Source: Hypericum androsaemum (lineage: Eukaryota > Streptophyta > Magnoliopsida > Malpighiales > Hypericaceae). Taken from it: a DNA stretch of 64,000 bases. The first letter of the stretch is position 1. Each line of letters begins with the position of its first letter. The DNA lies in assembly GCA_963995505.1 (NCBI GenBank), contig OZ023184.1, positions 12,540,308 to 12,604,307 on the forward strand, written 5' to 3'. Under the pieces are notes generated by a model. That model did not search any database. It was given only the letters and a program-made list of their open reading frames with translations, and was not told where the DNA came from. A program made the translations under genes and the position numbers. This document shows, in pieces, positions 11,611-24,047 of the stretch.

Positions 11611-11999
11611 TCTGGCATACACATCAAAGATCATAACAGAAAATCAAGTGCATATCAGAATTTGGTTAAGTATGATCCAGAAAAAAACTATGCATAGTAG
11701 TACACTGATCATAAACTCAGTTATCCTTGAGTACTACAAAATGCTAGTCATGATCAAAGGGATAAAGAAGTATATCGAGATATTGGTCATAAGCTACAAG
11801 GACTTAACTTTCGAGTTAGGTAAATGACTTTTTCTATAGACTAAGTTTATTCTTACGGTCATAAACTTATCTTTTGAGTGATCTGTGATTTCTGTGTGAA
11901 GTCCGGAGTCAATGAAGACTTTTGTGATTCGGTTTGTTTAGAATTTTTCTAAGTCTAGTTCAAGTCTTTACTTACACATGCTTGACCAAAAAGATCTAG

Positions 12000-13189
12000 A
12001 TATTTATCCCAAGGCAAGTTTGAATTTGAAATTCACCAAAAATAAGATGATTAAGGCTTTTACCTGCCGGTTAAGTGCCTCGTGTAGGCTTTTGGTGGTT
12101 AAAGAGTACTCTTCTATAGATTAGAGAGACTAACTTTTGGAAGAGTTCTATAATCATCTTAGGGCAGTCCACGTGATTGGATAGCTGCCTAGGTTGAATC
12201 ATGCTTTTGTCCAAGCTACAATTGTTTAAATTATGTTTGACTTGCACTAATATAATCCGATAGCAAAAGCTGTTTCAGAAGTTCTTTTGGCTTTATGTTC
12301 GCAGCTATTTCAGGGATCAAATCACCTACATGTCAAAGCCAACTCAAGCCAAGCCTAGGAAGAAAAGTTGGCTATCTTGATAGCCAAGAAAAGCTTCTCC
12401 TCCAATGGCTACTTCAGACGTGAAGAGCAAGCTTGAGGACTTGCTTGGAGAGCAAGGGGCCAGGCCAACGGCTACATGCAAGGGAGATCCTATAAATAGA
12501 AGAACAAGCCAAGACCAAAAGACACACCACTTGAGAGAAAAATATTATGATCAAGATTCAAAGAAGAAATCTAGCTCCAAGCTAAATTCCTACTTTCAAA
12601 GAGAGAAAAGCTGTGATCACGAAGTTGTGACGACAAAGAGCGTATTAGAAATACTTTTGTCTTGCTACTGTCTCAGCTTCTGTGTGAAGGTGTGAGAAGT
12701 AAATTTGTAAGAGCAACAATAAGCTCAGAAGGTTTTTAGAGATCCTGTAAATCTAGACGGTTACTATCCGAAGTCCGTGAAGCTAGTGTGTTGAGGTTTG
12801 CAAGTGCTGCTGTGAAAACTTGTAGGTTAGCAAGTGAACCTGTGAAAACTTGTAGGTTTGAAGTGAACCTTGGAAAACTTGTGGTTTGCAAGTGAACCGT
12901 GAAAACTTGTAGATTTGCAAGTGAACCTGTGAAAAGTTGTAGGTTTGCTAGTGCACCTGGCAAAACTTGCTGTGTACTCTTGTATTTTTATTGGAGCAAT
13001 AAAAAGGAGGAGGACGGTTGAAGAGTGAACGTAGGCTCAAGTGGACTGAGCTGAACTATTATACATCTGGTGTCAATTCTCTCTATCTTTATTTTCTTTC
13101 ACGCTGATTGACTAAGTACCAACGATAAGTTGGGAAATTCGATTGAGACCTAATTCACCCCCACTCATAGGTTTCTTATTGGACCTACA
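12000..13189 (+). mobile_element. Copia element A: 5' LTR (left end not located)
   Basis: The LTR ends at 13189 with 'attggacctaca', followed by a decayed initiator-tRNA-Met type primer site 'attggttaag'. 'Cctataaatagaag' at 12490 is the TATA region, followed by a short transcript leader. A minisatellite lies inside the LTR near its end. The left boundary is uncertain within several hundred bases. The 96-residue frame at 12405-12695 lies over the TATA/R region and is not taken as a gene. Confidence 0.6.
12785..12972 (+). repeat. Minisatellite inside LTR, unit about 29 bp
   Basis: About six units of 'aagtgaacctgtgaaaact' plus 'tgtaggtttgc' follow one another with small indels, just upstream of the LTR end of Copia element A. 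Confidence 0.8.
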
Positions 13190-13230
13190 ATTGGTTAAGT
13201 GTGCATGACTAACATTCGAGGAAAAAGATC

Positions 13231-16200
13231 ATGGCAATCTCATCAAATCTCACCTTTGCTGAAGGATAGTCTACCATGAGACCTCCTTTATTTGCTGGAG
13301 CTCATTATTTCTTTTGGAAGGCAAGAATGAAAATCTTCGTTCAAGCCAATGATTCGGAAGCTTGGAGAGCCATCGAAGATGGTCCATTTACTCCCTACAA
13401 AATGAAAGGAAGTGAAAAAGTAGCCAAATCCAAAGATTCTTGGACTCCAGAAGAGGTGAAAAAGGTACAAGTTGATTGTAAAGCCATAAATATGCTACAT
13501 TGTTCTTTAGACGCTTTAGAGTTTAATAGAATCTCTATGTGTGCTTCAACCAATGCGATCTGGGATAAACTCGAAGTCACTCACGAGGGTACTAACCAAG
13601 TGAAAGAGTCTAAGATAAATATGTTAGTATATAAGTATGAACTTTTCAAAATGATACTTGATGAGACCATTGGTGAAATGGTGACGAGGTTTACTAACAT
13701 AGTAAACGGGTTAAAGTCACGAGGCAAAAGCTACACAAATTATAAAATTGTATGTAAATTACTGAGAAGCTTGTCTAAAACTTGGTCATCGAAAGTCACA
13801 ACCATCAAAGAAGTAAAGGATCTTAATGTCCTTTCTCTCGATGAACTCGTTGGCTCACTCATGACTCATGAGATCAAAATAATCCAAGAGTCAAATGAGG
13901 AAATTGAGGAAAATACAAACTCCCAGAAAAAGAACCTAGCTTTTAAGGCCAAGTAAAGGAAAGTTGTTTCTTGTGGGACGGACGAAGAAGATGAAGATGT
14001 AGCCATGTTGGCAAGATACTTCAACAAGCTCTTCAAGAGGAGAAAATTTCCAAACAAGAAGTTCCTTAAGAAGAAAGAGGAGGACGAGAAGAAAGAAGTC
14101 ATTCAGTGCTTTGAGTGCGACAAGTCTGGACACGTCAGGAATGACTGTCCTAAACTTAATCCGAAGAAAGGCTAAAAAAAGAAGAGAAGAATAGATAAGG
14201 GACACGTAGCCTTTTGGGATGACACCGACTCTGACTCATCCACCTCAGACAAAAGTGAGGAAGCACAACTGTGCTTAATGGGGATTGAGCAAGGAGAATC
14301 GTCTTAGGTAAATGATGACTAGAGATATATGATGCCTTTGATCAAGTCGTAAGAGAACTGAGAGATGCTATGATTGAAAGATCCGAACTCAGAAATGAGT
14401 TAACTCTCAGAGATGAAAGGATCAAAGCTCTTGAATAAGAGTTACTAGGGCTGAAGTCTAAAAATACTATTCCTAACACTGTTTGTTGTCTCAGCCGAAG
14501 CAATCCACTAGCCGCCTAAGTAATAAACAGTGCAGAAGTCCTCATCGGACTAACAAGAGACGTTATACTTGTGGCAATGTTTGGGCATCTAGCTAGAAGT
14601 TGCCAGAATGGTAAGATTTCTAGAACAAAGAAAGTCTGGGTTCTAAAGGAAACTTATATTTTATCTGACAAGTTTGGACCCAATCGAGTTTAGGTGCTAA
14701 AATCAAAGACTTTGTTGCTCTTGCATGTATGTCTCATAGCGCATCATGAGTAGAACCAAGAATGGTACATTGATAGCGAATGCACGAGACATATGACTGG
14801 AGATAGAAGGTTCTTCTCTAGTATAAAGAAAGAAAAAGATGGGAAAGCCACCTTTGGAGATAATGGACAAGGCACAATTATCGGTCAAGGTAATGTTGGA
14901 AACTCAACTGCCACTCTTATTAGAGATGTGCTGCTTGTTGATGGTTTAAAGCATAACTTGTTTAGCATGTCACAACTCTGCAATAATGGACTATGTGTTA
15001 AATTTGAGGAAAATGATTGCAAAATTGAAAGTTATGAAGGTTCATGCACGATAGGACATAGAAGATGCAATTTCTATGTAGTTAACTTGAAGAGTCTTGA
15101 TGCAAACAATGCATGTTTAATAGTCAAAGAAGAAGAGAGTTGGATATGGCACAGGAAGTTGGGTCATGTTAATATGAGAACATTGTCCAAACTTGCTAAG
15201 CGTAAATTGGTTGAAGGCTTGCCAAGCTTATCGTTTGATAAGAATAAACTATGTGAGGCATACACCAAAGGGAAGCCTGTTAAATAATCTTTTAAACGAA
15301 AGCATTGTTTGTCTACTTCTCGACCGTTGGAGTTGATCCATATTGATTTATTTGGACCAACTCAGATACAAAGTCTTGGAGGAAAACACTATGGGTTTGT
15401 GTGTGTAGATGATTACTCCAGGTTTACTTGGGTATTTTTTTTAAGATTAAAAAGTGAAGCAACCAATATATTTGTCAAGTTTTGCAAGAAAGTGCAAAAT
15501 GAGAAAAGCACCACGATTATAAGTGTGAGGAGTGATCATGGAACAGAATTTGAGAACGAGGAGTTCAAAAATTTATGTGATCAACATGGAATTAGCCATA
15601 ATTTCTCTGCTCTTAGAACACCTCAACAAAATGGGATTGTTGAAAGGAAGAACATAATGTTAGAAGAAATGGCTAGGACTATGATCTGTGAGTATAATAT
15701 GCCAAAGTATTTTTGGGCGGAGGCTGTCAATATTGCCTGCCATATTATAAACAGAACCTCCATCATATCGTTGCTCAAAAAGACTCCATATGGGCTATAC
15801 AAGGGAAGAAAGCTAAATATTCGTTACTTCCACGTATTTGGGTCTAAATGCTTTGTGCACAACATTGGCAGAGAGCACCTTGGCAAATTTGATGCTAAAA
15901 GCGATGAGGCTATATTTTTGGGATATGCAAATAACTCAAAAGCCTGTTGAGTGTTCAACAAGCAAAGTGGCAAGGTAAAAGAATCCATACATGTCGTGTT
16001 CGATGAACAAGCCTTGATACCTGGAAAGGAAGTTGCTGACCTTTCTGATGAGGAAAAGTATGAAGAACTTATTGACATAAGTGACGATAAACAGGAGAAA
16101 AATGCTGGAAAGCACCCTCCAGCCACACAAGAGTGGAAAATTGTCAAAGATCATCTCCTCATATAGGTAATAGGTGATCCACACAAAAGTATACTTACTC

Positions 16201-16810
16201 GAAGAGCAATCCATAACACTTGCACACATCTTGCATTTTTATCTCAAGTTGAACCTAGAGACATAAGTGATGCTATAAATGATGAGTTTTGGATGATTGC
16301 TATGCATGAAGAGCTAAACCAATTTCAGAGAAGTAATGTGTGGACGCTTGTTCCTAGACTGGCTAATCATCCAGTGAGTGGTACTAAGTGGGTCTTTAGG
16401 AACAAGATGGATGAAAATACTATAGTAACTCAAAATAAAGCTAGACTTGTAGCACAAGGTTATTCCCAAGAAGAGGGAATATACTACGATGAAATATTCG
16501 CACCTGTTGCTAGATTAGAAGCTATTCGGTTGCTGTTAGCATTGGCATGCGACATGGACTTCAAACTTTACCAAATGGACATTGAGAGTGCATTCTGAAA
16601 TGGTATTGTTAAAGAAGAAGTCTATGTAGAACATCCACCTGGTTTTCAAAGCTTTGATAAACCTGATCATGTTTATCGCTTAAACAAAGCTTGATATGGT
16701 CTGAAACAAGCTCCCAGAGTTTGGTATGAAAAGCTAAGTGGTTTTCTTATATAGAAGGGTTTTAAATAAGGCAATGTTGATACAACATTGTTCATTAAGG
16801 GTGACGGGTC
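13231..16810 (+). pseudogene. Copia element A: broken gag-pol polyprotein
   Basis: Domains are in Copia order. Gag starts at ATG 13231 but has TAG at 13267; the rest (13276-13956) carries the UBN2-type gag. A CCHC knuckle (C-FE-C-DKSG-H-VRND-C) lies at about 14107-14150. Residues of an aspartic protease region follow near 14770-14830 with D-S-E-C in place of the D-S-G motif. Then come WHRKLGHVN (gag-pre-integrase), the integrase core (IDLFGP, DDYSRF, SDHGTEF, QQNGIVERKN) at 15309-15950, and reverse transcriptase from 16293 (GTKWVFRNK, KARLVAQGY, YQMDIESAF). Stops occur at 15285, 15948, 16164, 16596 and after. The YVDD region and RNase H are missing: sequence jumps at about 16810-16826 to an LTR end. 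It cannot be functional. Confidence 0.9.
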
Positions 16811-16825
16811 TGGAAACGTGGAATG

Positions 16826-16885
16826 ACAAAGTACCAACAATTAGTTGAGAAATTTGATTGAGACCTAATTCCCCCCCTCCCCCCT
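16826..16885 (+). mobile_element. Copia element A: 3' LTR remnant, last about 50 bp
   Basis: 'Gacaaagtaccaacaattag' and 'gagacctaattcccccc' copy 13109-13165, the end of the 5' LTR. All of the 3' LTR before this point is gone together with RNase H, so one deletion joined RT to the LTR tail. Confidence 0.75.
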
Positions 16886-17200
16886 TAGTACAAAGCGTAC
16901 GTGGTTGGGTGCTAGTGTACGCGTCCAAACTTAATCACAAAAAATGGGCGTACGTGGCATGGTGCTAGTGTACGCAATTAAGTCCATCATTGGCCCTTTG
17001 ACTGCTTTTTATTGTCAACTCCTTTGCTCTGCACTTTAACACGATCTTCAAACTCTTACTACCTACAAGATAACACACAGTGTAAACGTCCACTCTCACG
17101 GCTCAATTGGAGTAAAATATGATAATGTGAAGACGAAATAGACTAAAATAAATAAATAATATATCAAATAAAGATATGAATTGACATGCATCACACCTCC
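16886..17200. other. Short tandem repeat then unassigned sequence
   Basis: Two units of 'gcgtacgtgg...tgctagtgtacgc' lie at about 16897-16970, related in wording to 11458-11610. The rest has no recognisable feature. Confidence 0.5.
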
Positions 17201-19832
17201 ACAGTTGAACTTTCGCTTGTCCTCAAAGAAGCAAAATAATCACACCGAACGAATAAACCATCAAGAACAGACTATTCTGAGAAACACCCCGGTTAGCTCA
17301 ATTTCACAATTCAAGATCAACCCACAAATCCTTGCAGTTTTCCACAATTTTTTATTCTAAAAGTGATGACAATTAGTAGGCACAGTACTGTAATAACGCA
17401 CAACCTGAAGAGATAATTAAGGACACATTGCTTCATCATTTCACCTCACCCAAAAATATTAGCTTGAATGGCGGCTTGAGGACACACTCCAGTACTTCAG
17501 CAGGCTAGCCACTCTGTGAAATTTTAGACTCAATTTTGAGAGTCAGTTTCCTTCACATTAAGGACAATGTGTTCAATAAGTCTGGGGGGTTTCTACATCT
17601 TTTTCTTTTATTTCTGCATGTGATCGATTCTAGTTGTTAGAGAAAGGCCAGTGTTAGGACTAAAGTGGTAAGGATATTGTAAAGCACATATTGAGAGGTA
17701 GTTCTTGCATTTCAAAAACTTTATAACCGGATTAATTGATTGGTAGGTAATGAGTCCATAATAACATATGAGTAGTCGAGGGGACACATTCTTAGTAGCC
17801 AATAACATTACCTTGTATATGATTAATGTTTTCAATAGCTTGAATTTGTGCTTACTGTCAAAAACCTGTTTTGAAAAATATTTTCAGTGAAGGACAACGA
17901 TTAGGTATTGGCAAAGCTTGAACAAAGGAAAAAAAAATGAATAAAGAAAAGCTTGGGACGTTCAAGGCAAAAGGTCATATAAAAAAAGAAATAATATGCC
18001 ACCAATCCATAGAAAAGTACTAGTAGCATACTCCAATCACCCGTAGCAAGTAGGCACCTCGTGAACAAAATTTAAGACAGTTGTTTCCACCTTCGGCTCA
18101 AAATTACTATCACAAGGTCGCACATCAACCCCCAAGTCTACCCACAAAGGGAGACCACAAGTCTAAATAGGTGAGGGTGTAAAAACTCTGTATTCCTATA
18201 CTTTACACGGAGTATAGGAATACATAGATATTGCTCTCAAAGGAGACGGTGCCCTATTTTCCCCAGTTCAGCGCCCGTTTTTGCTGATAGGCGGGCTGAG
18301 CTAGCAAGGCGATTCTTCATCTGGGTGTCGATCGGCAGATGCAGAATCTAACCTGTGCAATTTCTGTCGCTCGGTGGGAAAATCCGCTGGTCGATGTTTG
18401 AGCCTGGGAAGAGCTTCTTCTTCCTTCGAGTGTGCCATTTGGTGCGATCTCTACCATTCGGAGGGCTTTACAGGACATCCTCTGTTTGGCATTTTCATTC
18501 CCGCTCGACATCTTCGGGCAGTTCCAGGCATGACCTTTCTTTGAAGTGCTACACTTTCTAGCATCCAAAAACAAAAGAAACTAAAATCCGCATGAGAAAA
18601 AGGTTGGGTTGCCTCCCAACAAGCACTTTTTTATGTCTCAAGCTTGACTCTCACAAAATTACCATAGAATCAAGGTTTCAAATGTGCTCAATCATTAATA
18701 TTAGCTCGATTCCATCATCATCCGCAAAGATGTAGTTAAGTGCCAATCACCCAAAGGATTACTAGCACGCAAGTTAAGTGCAGGGTTGTGAGGGAATTGA
18801 ACTACACCCAAAATCAACTAATCCCTACCAAGAGTCAAAGGTCTTTCATAATCAAGGTCGGGTATTTTACATTCACTTACCGTATCCAAGAAAGACATGA
18901 TCAATTAGTGGTGAGGGTGTAAAAACTCTGTATTCCTATACTAGTCATGGGCTCATCGCCCTTCTCCTCGGTGCTCTCCTCAATCTCAATCTCATATTTT
19001 TCTTCCTCCTTTGCCTCCTTCTTTTCTTCCTCCTTTAGAAGTGCGTTGCTAGGGACACAAGCTTTCATTGAGATCTTTTTGTCTACTTTCTTCTTTTCCT
19101 TGCAATCCACCCAACGAAAACTCAAAGTTATTTGATCATATAAAGCTTGTGGGAATGACACTCGTGGCATGCTTGGTGGAGAAGCACATATGGTGGCTTC
19201 TCCATTTCCAACTTTAAGTGTTTGTTGCCTTTATCCACTTTCACTTCATCATCCTTCTTGAGTGATGGTGCTTCAGCAGAGAAGCAAGAGTCGGCGAGGG
19301 TCTCTTGGTATCAATCTTCGGTGCCAAAATCCCAACTACGACCCTCATTTTCAGGACTACACACAACTTCTAGCTATGTCATCGGATAAATACACAGTGG
19401 TGGAGGAACAAATGGTAGTTCCTCCATTTCCATGTCCATTTTCTCGTTGTCCCTCTCAACTTGCACTTTCTCTTTTTCTTCGCCCAAAAATGAACTTGGA
19501 GGTGATACTTTTTCATGGTACCTTGAGGCATAAGAGGGTCCACTCAAGTCCGAAATGGTGAAATGTTGCCCCTCATCATATTGCTCATCAAGCTCGTCAT
19601 CTGAGGGTAGCCCAAAATCATAACGTAGCTTTTCATAGTCGGCTAGGTAATGTCCCGCACCATTACACCATACAATGCTTTGGAGGTGAGGATGCATGAG
19701 AGTGACCTCATTCCTTTGTAATTGTGCCCATCTTGGCGTGCTCTCAACTTCATCGGTATCAAAGGAACCATGGACTCCATTATACCTACGATAAACAAAG
19801 GAATTCATCTCACCCAAACAATATATAAACAA
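17201..19832 (-). mobile_element. Internal region of a decayed minus-strand Gypsy-like element
   Basis: The region lies downstream (minus sense) of an LTR and primer-type site at 19922-19945. The first frame, 19374-19832, encodes a 152-residue acidic protein (MNSFVYRRYNGVHGSFDTDE...) with no recognised domain. A second piece at 18901-19170 is Lys/Glu-rich and probably the broken continuation. 'Ggttgcctcccaacaagc' at 18606 and 'cacctccacagttgaactt' at 17206 are typical 3' non-coding wording of large Gypsy elements on this strand. No RT or integrase remains, so it is either deleted or a non-autonomous large derivative. Confidence 0.55.
18172..18943. repeat. Direct repeat pair of 32 bp, one copy forming a hairpin
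   Basis: The phrase ggtgagggtgtaaaaactct followed by gtattcctatact occurs at 18172-18203 and 18912-18943. At the first copy it is followed by 'ttacacggagtataggaata', so 'tattcctatact' can pair with 'agtataggaata'. The 708 bp between the copies may be a later insertion. Confidence 0.6.
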
Positions 19833-19921
19833 AAGATAAACAAGACATAAGATATTTACAAACCACTATAAACAATGTCCTACTCCAACTTCGAGAGCAT
19901 ACTAAAGATGTCTAAATGTGC

Positions 19922-19944
19922 CACTCCCTGGCAACGACGCCAAT
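19922..19944 (-). other. Primer-binding-site region of the Gypsy-like element
   Basis: On the minus strand the LTR end ...CTTATCA is followed by ATTGGCGTCGTTGCCAGGGA, close to the widely seen plant Gypsy phrase TTGGCGCCGTTGCCGGGGA immediately after the 5' LTR. Confidence 0.65.
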
Positions 19945-21223
19945 TGATAAGTAGATTTTTAGTCCACCTTGTAATAAAGAGTAAGAAGGGTTGTTGTATC
20001 TACATGGAGTGGGATCTAGAGCACTAATTTGGCTCTTGTTAGTTTCAGACAATATGTAAAATAGTGGTGTGGTGTCTAAATTAGAAGAGGATAAATATGA
20101 ACAACCTAAACTAATATAGACAAACTTAGGTAGCCTGGGATAGAAGTAATGGGCAAAGCAACCATATGAACACAATTCTCTAAACTAGGTCTCTCTTAGG
20201 CTTGTGACAGACCTAGGCAAATCTAAAGCTTGGTGCTTCACAGTTAAGTACTTCACACCATAAAGGTTGGTTTCAACCATCCAGCTCACACTCCCAACAC
20301 TCATTAATGCACCACACTAAGGACAACTAGGATCTATCCTCCGCTCTCACATACGTCGGGCTTACTCTAGTCAACTAGTCGGCTATCCATGGCTCCCCTT
20401 CACGGTCAAGTCCTTTGAATTTCCACTAGATCACTTAGCTAAGTCATTGGCCACAAATAATTCCCTCCCGCAAGATTAGAGCTAGGACTAGGGTAAAACA
20501 CTACAACTCCCCTCACGACCTCTAGAGTGCTTTTAATCCCTAATCCTGCATGACCCAACTAAGGTATTAAGGTTACCGACTAGTACGCACAAGCCCATTC
20601 AAAACCTAAGTCATTGGGAGCATCCAAGGGCACCCAACCCACACACAACTACTCACACATTCAACAAAGTCACATTTAACATCAATGGAGGGAAAACTAT
20701 TGTCACAAGCATCCAATTAACGAGAGACAGAGTTAAGAAATGCTCAATAAGGTCTTCCAGCCTCTTAGCTCCTCCTCCTTCTTCAATGTTCCTAGCTTCC
20801 TACTTGAGAGAATGGGAAAATGGAGAAGATGTGGCTACGCTAAGTGGCCAAGCCACACAAAATGACTAGACAAAGTGAATGGATGGCCTAAAGGATGTCG
20901 CATCCTCCAGAACCCGCCGGGTAAAAATTTACAAAGAGATCGACAGCCCGAGGGCGTCGTCCGACAGATTTTCCACCGACCGGCAGAAGTCTGAAACTTC
21001 CTCGCTTTGGTCTCTTCGCTTCAAGCCTTCCTTCGCATCCGGTCCAAATGGTCTCGAACCGCTCCAAATACCTCCAAAAGACCAAAAACATAACAAAGTA
21101 AGTCATTCAAGGCAACAAACCTAAAAATGGCTAAAAAGACTCAAGACTGAAGGAGTTAAAGACACAAAAATGGATCAAAATGATCCTTAAATGACGTGAT
21201 AAAATAGGCATTTCTCACGCTCA
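19945..21223 (-). mobile_element. LTR of the Gypsy-like element (5' LTR, minus strand)
   Basis: Read on the minus strand it begins TGAGCGTGAGAAATGCC and ends CTACTTATCA, i.e. TG...CA termini, about 1.28 kb, followed directly by the primer-type site. The right end lies inside a different Gypsy gag fragment (21226-21553), so this element inserted into an older one. The matching 3' LTR was not found to the left. Confidence 0.55.
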
Positions 21224-21225
21224 TC

Positions 21226-21553
21226 GCCAAGTTTCCCCAAATGTCTCATCCTTGTTTTGCCTAAATTGTGTGATATCTCTGATTATCTCCACTGTCCGAG
21301 AAATTGGACAATATCTTTCTAAAAACTTGTTTGCTTAATCCTCCCAAGTTACTACATTTGTCTCTGTCAATCCCTTATACCAGGTGCTTGCCTCAACTCT
21401 GAGTGTGAATGGGAAGAGTCTCATTTTGATTGCCTCATTTGTTACCCCCTGAATTTTAAAGGTTTCGCACACATCCGTGAACTTAGAAATATGGTCCCGA
21501 ATCCTACGGTTACAAGTCAATCTCAAACAAAAAAGACAAACATTTCGCTTCAA
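21226..21553 (-). pseudogene. Gypsy (retrotrans_gag) fragment
   Basis: The minus frame gives DHISKFTDVCETFKIQGV, then IKMRLFPFTLRVEAS-WYKGL-VTWED, and after one stop a FLERY...FRQ...DETFGETW segment. This is the order of the plant retrotrans_gag domain (DPH-HL--F---C, LRLFPFSL---A--W, W--F---F). It stops exactly where the 1.28-kb LTR begins. Other gag parts and pol are absent. Confidence 0.8.
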
Positions 21554-22539
21554 ATCTCCACTTCACTGTAATTAATCTACAAAACCTCGAACCTACTACG
21601 TACAAAATGACACATGTACTTCGAAAGAGGAAGCATAAACGAGTCAGACCAAACCATAATCCAAAAACAGCGCCGTTTCGGTTCAAGCAGTCCACACGCC
21701 AGGTGCTCGGCAAAATGCCCCACCGAGAACACCCTCCGAAGGTGCCGCCCTGCAAGCGCGCCTGCACGCGGCCTCCGGAACCTTGGTGGGGGGAGAGATA
21801 CCCGGTGCCCTCGATCGTCATTGGCACCTCGAGCGGGTTGTACGAGAAGTTGAGCACCGCGGTGGGCCCTTGAAACGGTCCCCACCGCTGGCGTCCTTCC
21901 CTCTCCTCTCCTTGCTCAGCCTCACCATCGTCTCCCCCTCACAATTAATTCCGAGTAGAGTTTCAGACCGAGGAAAGTCCTAACAGAGTATCTTATTTAT
22001 GAAATCGTGACCTAGGTCGGTGGATCGGTCCGACACGTGGAAGTTTGGCGGAAGTAGCCCGCTGCTGAGAATCTGGTCTAGGCGTGGGATGGATGTGGGC
22101 CGTTGGATAGGACGGGGGATCCCTCTGGGTGGACACGTGGGATGAGATCTTCCTTAAGTTCTCCTCAAAATTGTACTCTATTTTGCAGATGTTCCAATAG
22201 CTGTGGATTTATCTCAAAATAATCCACCTCAATTGCTGGTTTCCTTACTCTTGACAAAGCAACTTGGAGCGTAGGCCTGGTGAACTTCATGAATGGAAGT
22301 AAAACCTCCTCCTCGTTTTCTCCCATTATGACGCACCTTGCACACGGGGGAATATAACAAAACTCCAGTAAGTCTTGTAATGAACAAGCAATTAGTGATA
22401 CTACTATGACAGAGGATAGAGTATCTATAAATGAGTATACTGATTACTAATCTAACTAGATCTAGTTACTAAATTTAACTACTAAGAAGAAATATAACTT
22501 CTTAACTAAGATAACTAGCTAATAAAAATTTGTCTAAGG
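21554..22539. other. GC-rich unassigned sequence between Gypsy LTR and gag
   Basis: Overlapping frames cover 21577-21885 on both strands because the segment is GC-rich. One minus frame reads GPTAVLNFSYNPLEVPMTIE, with no family that I recognise. It lies in the leader of the Gypsy element whose 5' LTR is at 22567-22925, so it may be leader or captured sequence. Confidence 0.35.
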
Positions 22540-22566
22540 TTGTCGCTCCCCGACAATGGTGCCATT

Positions 22567-22925
22567 TGATGCACGGGATTTTTGGTTCTTTTGCAACAAC
22601 TAGTAACTAAGAGTTGTCAAACACAGAGAGCGGGCCTAGAGGTTGCTAAATACAGTTAGTTGGTTAAATCAAGGACGGATCTATTTTTGTAGTTTTAGAT
22701 TTTGGGTGAAATCAAACAATTACAGTACTTCTAACGCTAGACAAATTATGGAAAGTAGGATCAGGCACCTTCTGTTCACCTTCCTGACTAGACAACCTTG
22801 TGGGCACACAAACACAGATTCATCCTAGATCTACTCGACTAGATTGATCTAGCAACCTCTCAGTCTGCTCCCTGTGTTCGATACTCTTACTTTGCTACAA
22901 GAGGCGTCAAAACCTCCGCGCATCA
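22567..22925 (-). mobile_element. Gypsy-type LTR of 359 bp (5' LTR, minus strand)
   Basis: The plus strand starts tgatgcacgg and ends gcgcatca, with inverted TGATGC/GCATCA termini. To its left is 'ctccccgacaatggtgccatt', the complement of a GGCACCATTGTCGGGGAG primer-type region, so this is a 5' LTR for an element running left. The gag fragment at 21226-21553 is its likely coding remnant. It borders the left end of the cystatin block. Confidence 0.65.
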
Positions 22926-23128
22926 AGTATTAAATTTATTCCTAGTATAATTTCCATATATGAATTTGGTGAGGCAACTTTTCAATAATACTATGTAAAC
23001 CCGTTCTTCCCAAGAAAGAAAAACACACACAAAAGACAAAAATAAACCAAACAAATCAAACTCATAAGAGTAGAAATTATAGAAGAGTTTCAAAAAGAAA
23101 TTATAGAAGAGAGGAAAAAAAAAAGGAG

Positions 23129-23415
23129 ATGAGGAGCATCAACTTTGTAATAATGATGTTTGTAGCCGTCCTTGTAGTGGCCAACTTAGTGTCATAAACT
23201 AGGGGCAAACAACACCTCGTTGAAAATACATTTTTTTGCACGTGTTGGAAATCACAAATTTCACTGTTACTGCATCCAATGTCAAGGAAGTCTTTGTAGG
23301 GATAAATTATCGTTAGCACCTAACTATCAAGGACATCATCAATGTATATGAAACTGTTGTATTTGGGTCACCGAGTGGCACCAAGAAACTCGTGTCATTT
23401 GGGATTATAAATTAG
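23129..23415 (+). pseudogene. Phytocystatin pseudogene (copy 1a)
   Basis: It aligns along its length with the intact cystatin at 25303-25665: same start MRSINFVIMMFVAV, same end VSFGIIN. TAA at 23195-23197 truncates it after 22 codons. Two deletions remove about 36 and 42 bases, and a TAG replaces a codon in the YRLYLKL segment. The upstream TATA region of the intact copy is also changed here. It cannot give a working inhibitor. Confidence 0.85.
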
Positions 23416-23909
23416 TTTTTAACTAGAATTTGCATGTTTTCGATGTGATCCAACAACAATTTTTGTTGGACCGATTAGAATAATAAAATAAAAGCAGCAA
23501 GTTGTTTAATTTTTTTAGAGGTAAAATTTTGTTAGAGATAAAATTTTGTTTTTTATTAATATTTTGAGAAAAAGAATAACTAGTAAACTCGCGGTTGCCG
23601 GTCTCGTTAAAATTCATGATATGAATTGTTCGAAAATAAGCAAAACGAATAACAAGAAATCTCATTAAAATATACCAAATCTTTTGGTTCCACTTTATTT
23701 CTACAATGTATGACATTTATTCGCACCATAATTCTATATTATTTATATATTGTAAAAGATTTACTCAAAGCAATCTCCATAAACAGAATTTGGCGGCAAC
23801 ACCTTCCAATATTATACATATTCACATTGAGGCCCAAAAACAAATATACCCAAGATAGAACCAAATCAAAATTATGCAATAGAACTGTAAAATAGAAACC
23901 AAAAGAGAG
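23416..23909. other. Intergenic spacer within cystatin block 1
   Basis: Its sequence follows that of 25666-26142 in block 2 with scattered differences. No separate feature is seen. Confidence 0.6.
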
Positions 23910-24047
23910 ATGATGAGCATTAACATTGTAATTGTGATTGTCGTGGGTGTCCTTGCAGGGGCCAACTTGGCTTCATCGATTAGATCGGACAACAGCTCGT
24001 CGAAATTGCACCGGAACTTACTGGATACGAGTATTTTCTTGACCTAG
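23910..24047 (+). CDS. Short secreted-type ORF, 45 residues (copy 1b)
   Basis: MMSINIVIVIVVGVLAGANL is a signal-peptide-like start with the same MSIN/MRSIN opening as the neighbouring cystatins, followed by SSIRSDNSSSKLHRNLLDTS and a TAG. Probably the first part of a diverged cystatin paralogue that lost its core. Whether it is translated is unknown. Confidence 0.4.
   Translation: MMSINIVIVIVVGVLAGANLASSIRSDNSSSKLHRNLLDTSIFLT

Noticed and set aside
21510..21885. GPTAVLNFSYN in a minus frame, first thought to be the end of an AP2/ERF domain
   Set aside because: Only a few residues fit, the AP2 core (YRGVR, WAAEIR) is absent, and the frame upstream does not continue it.
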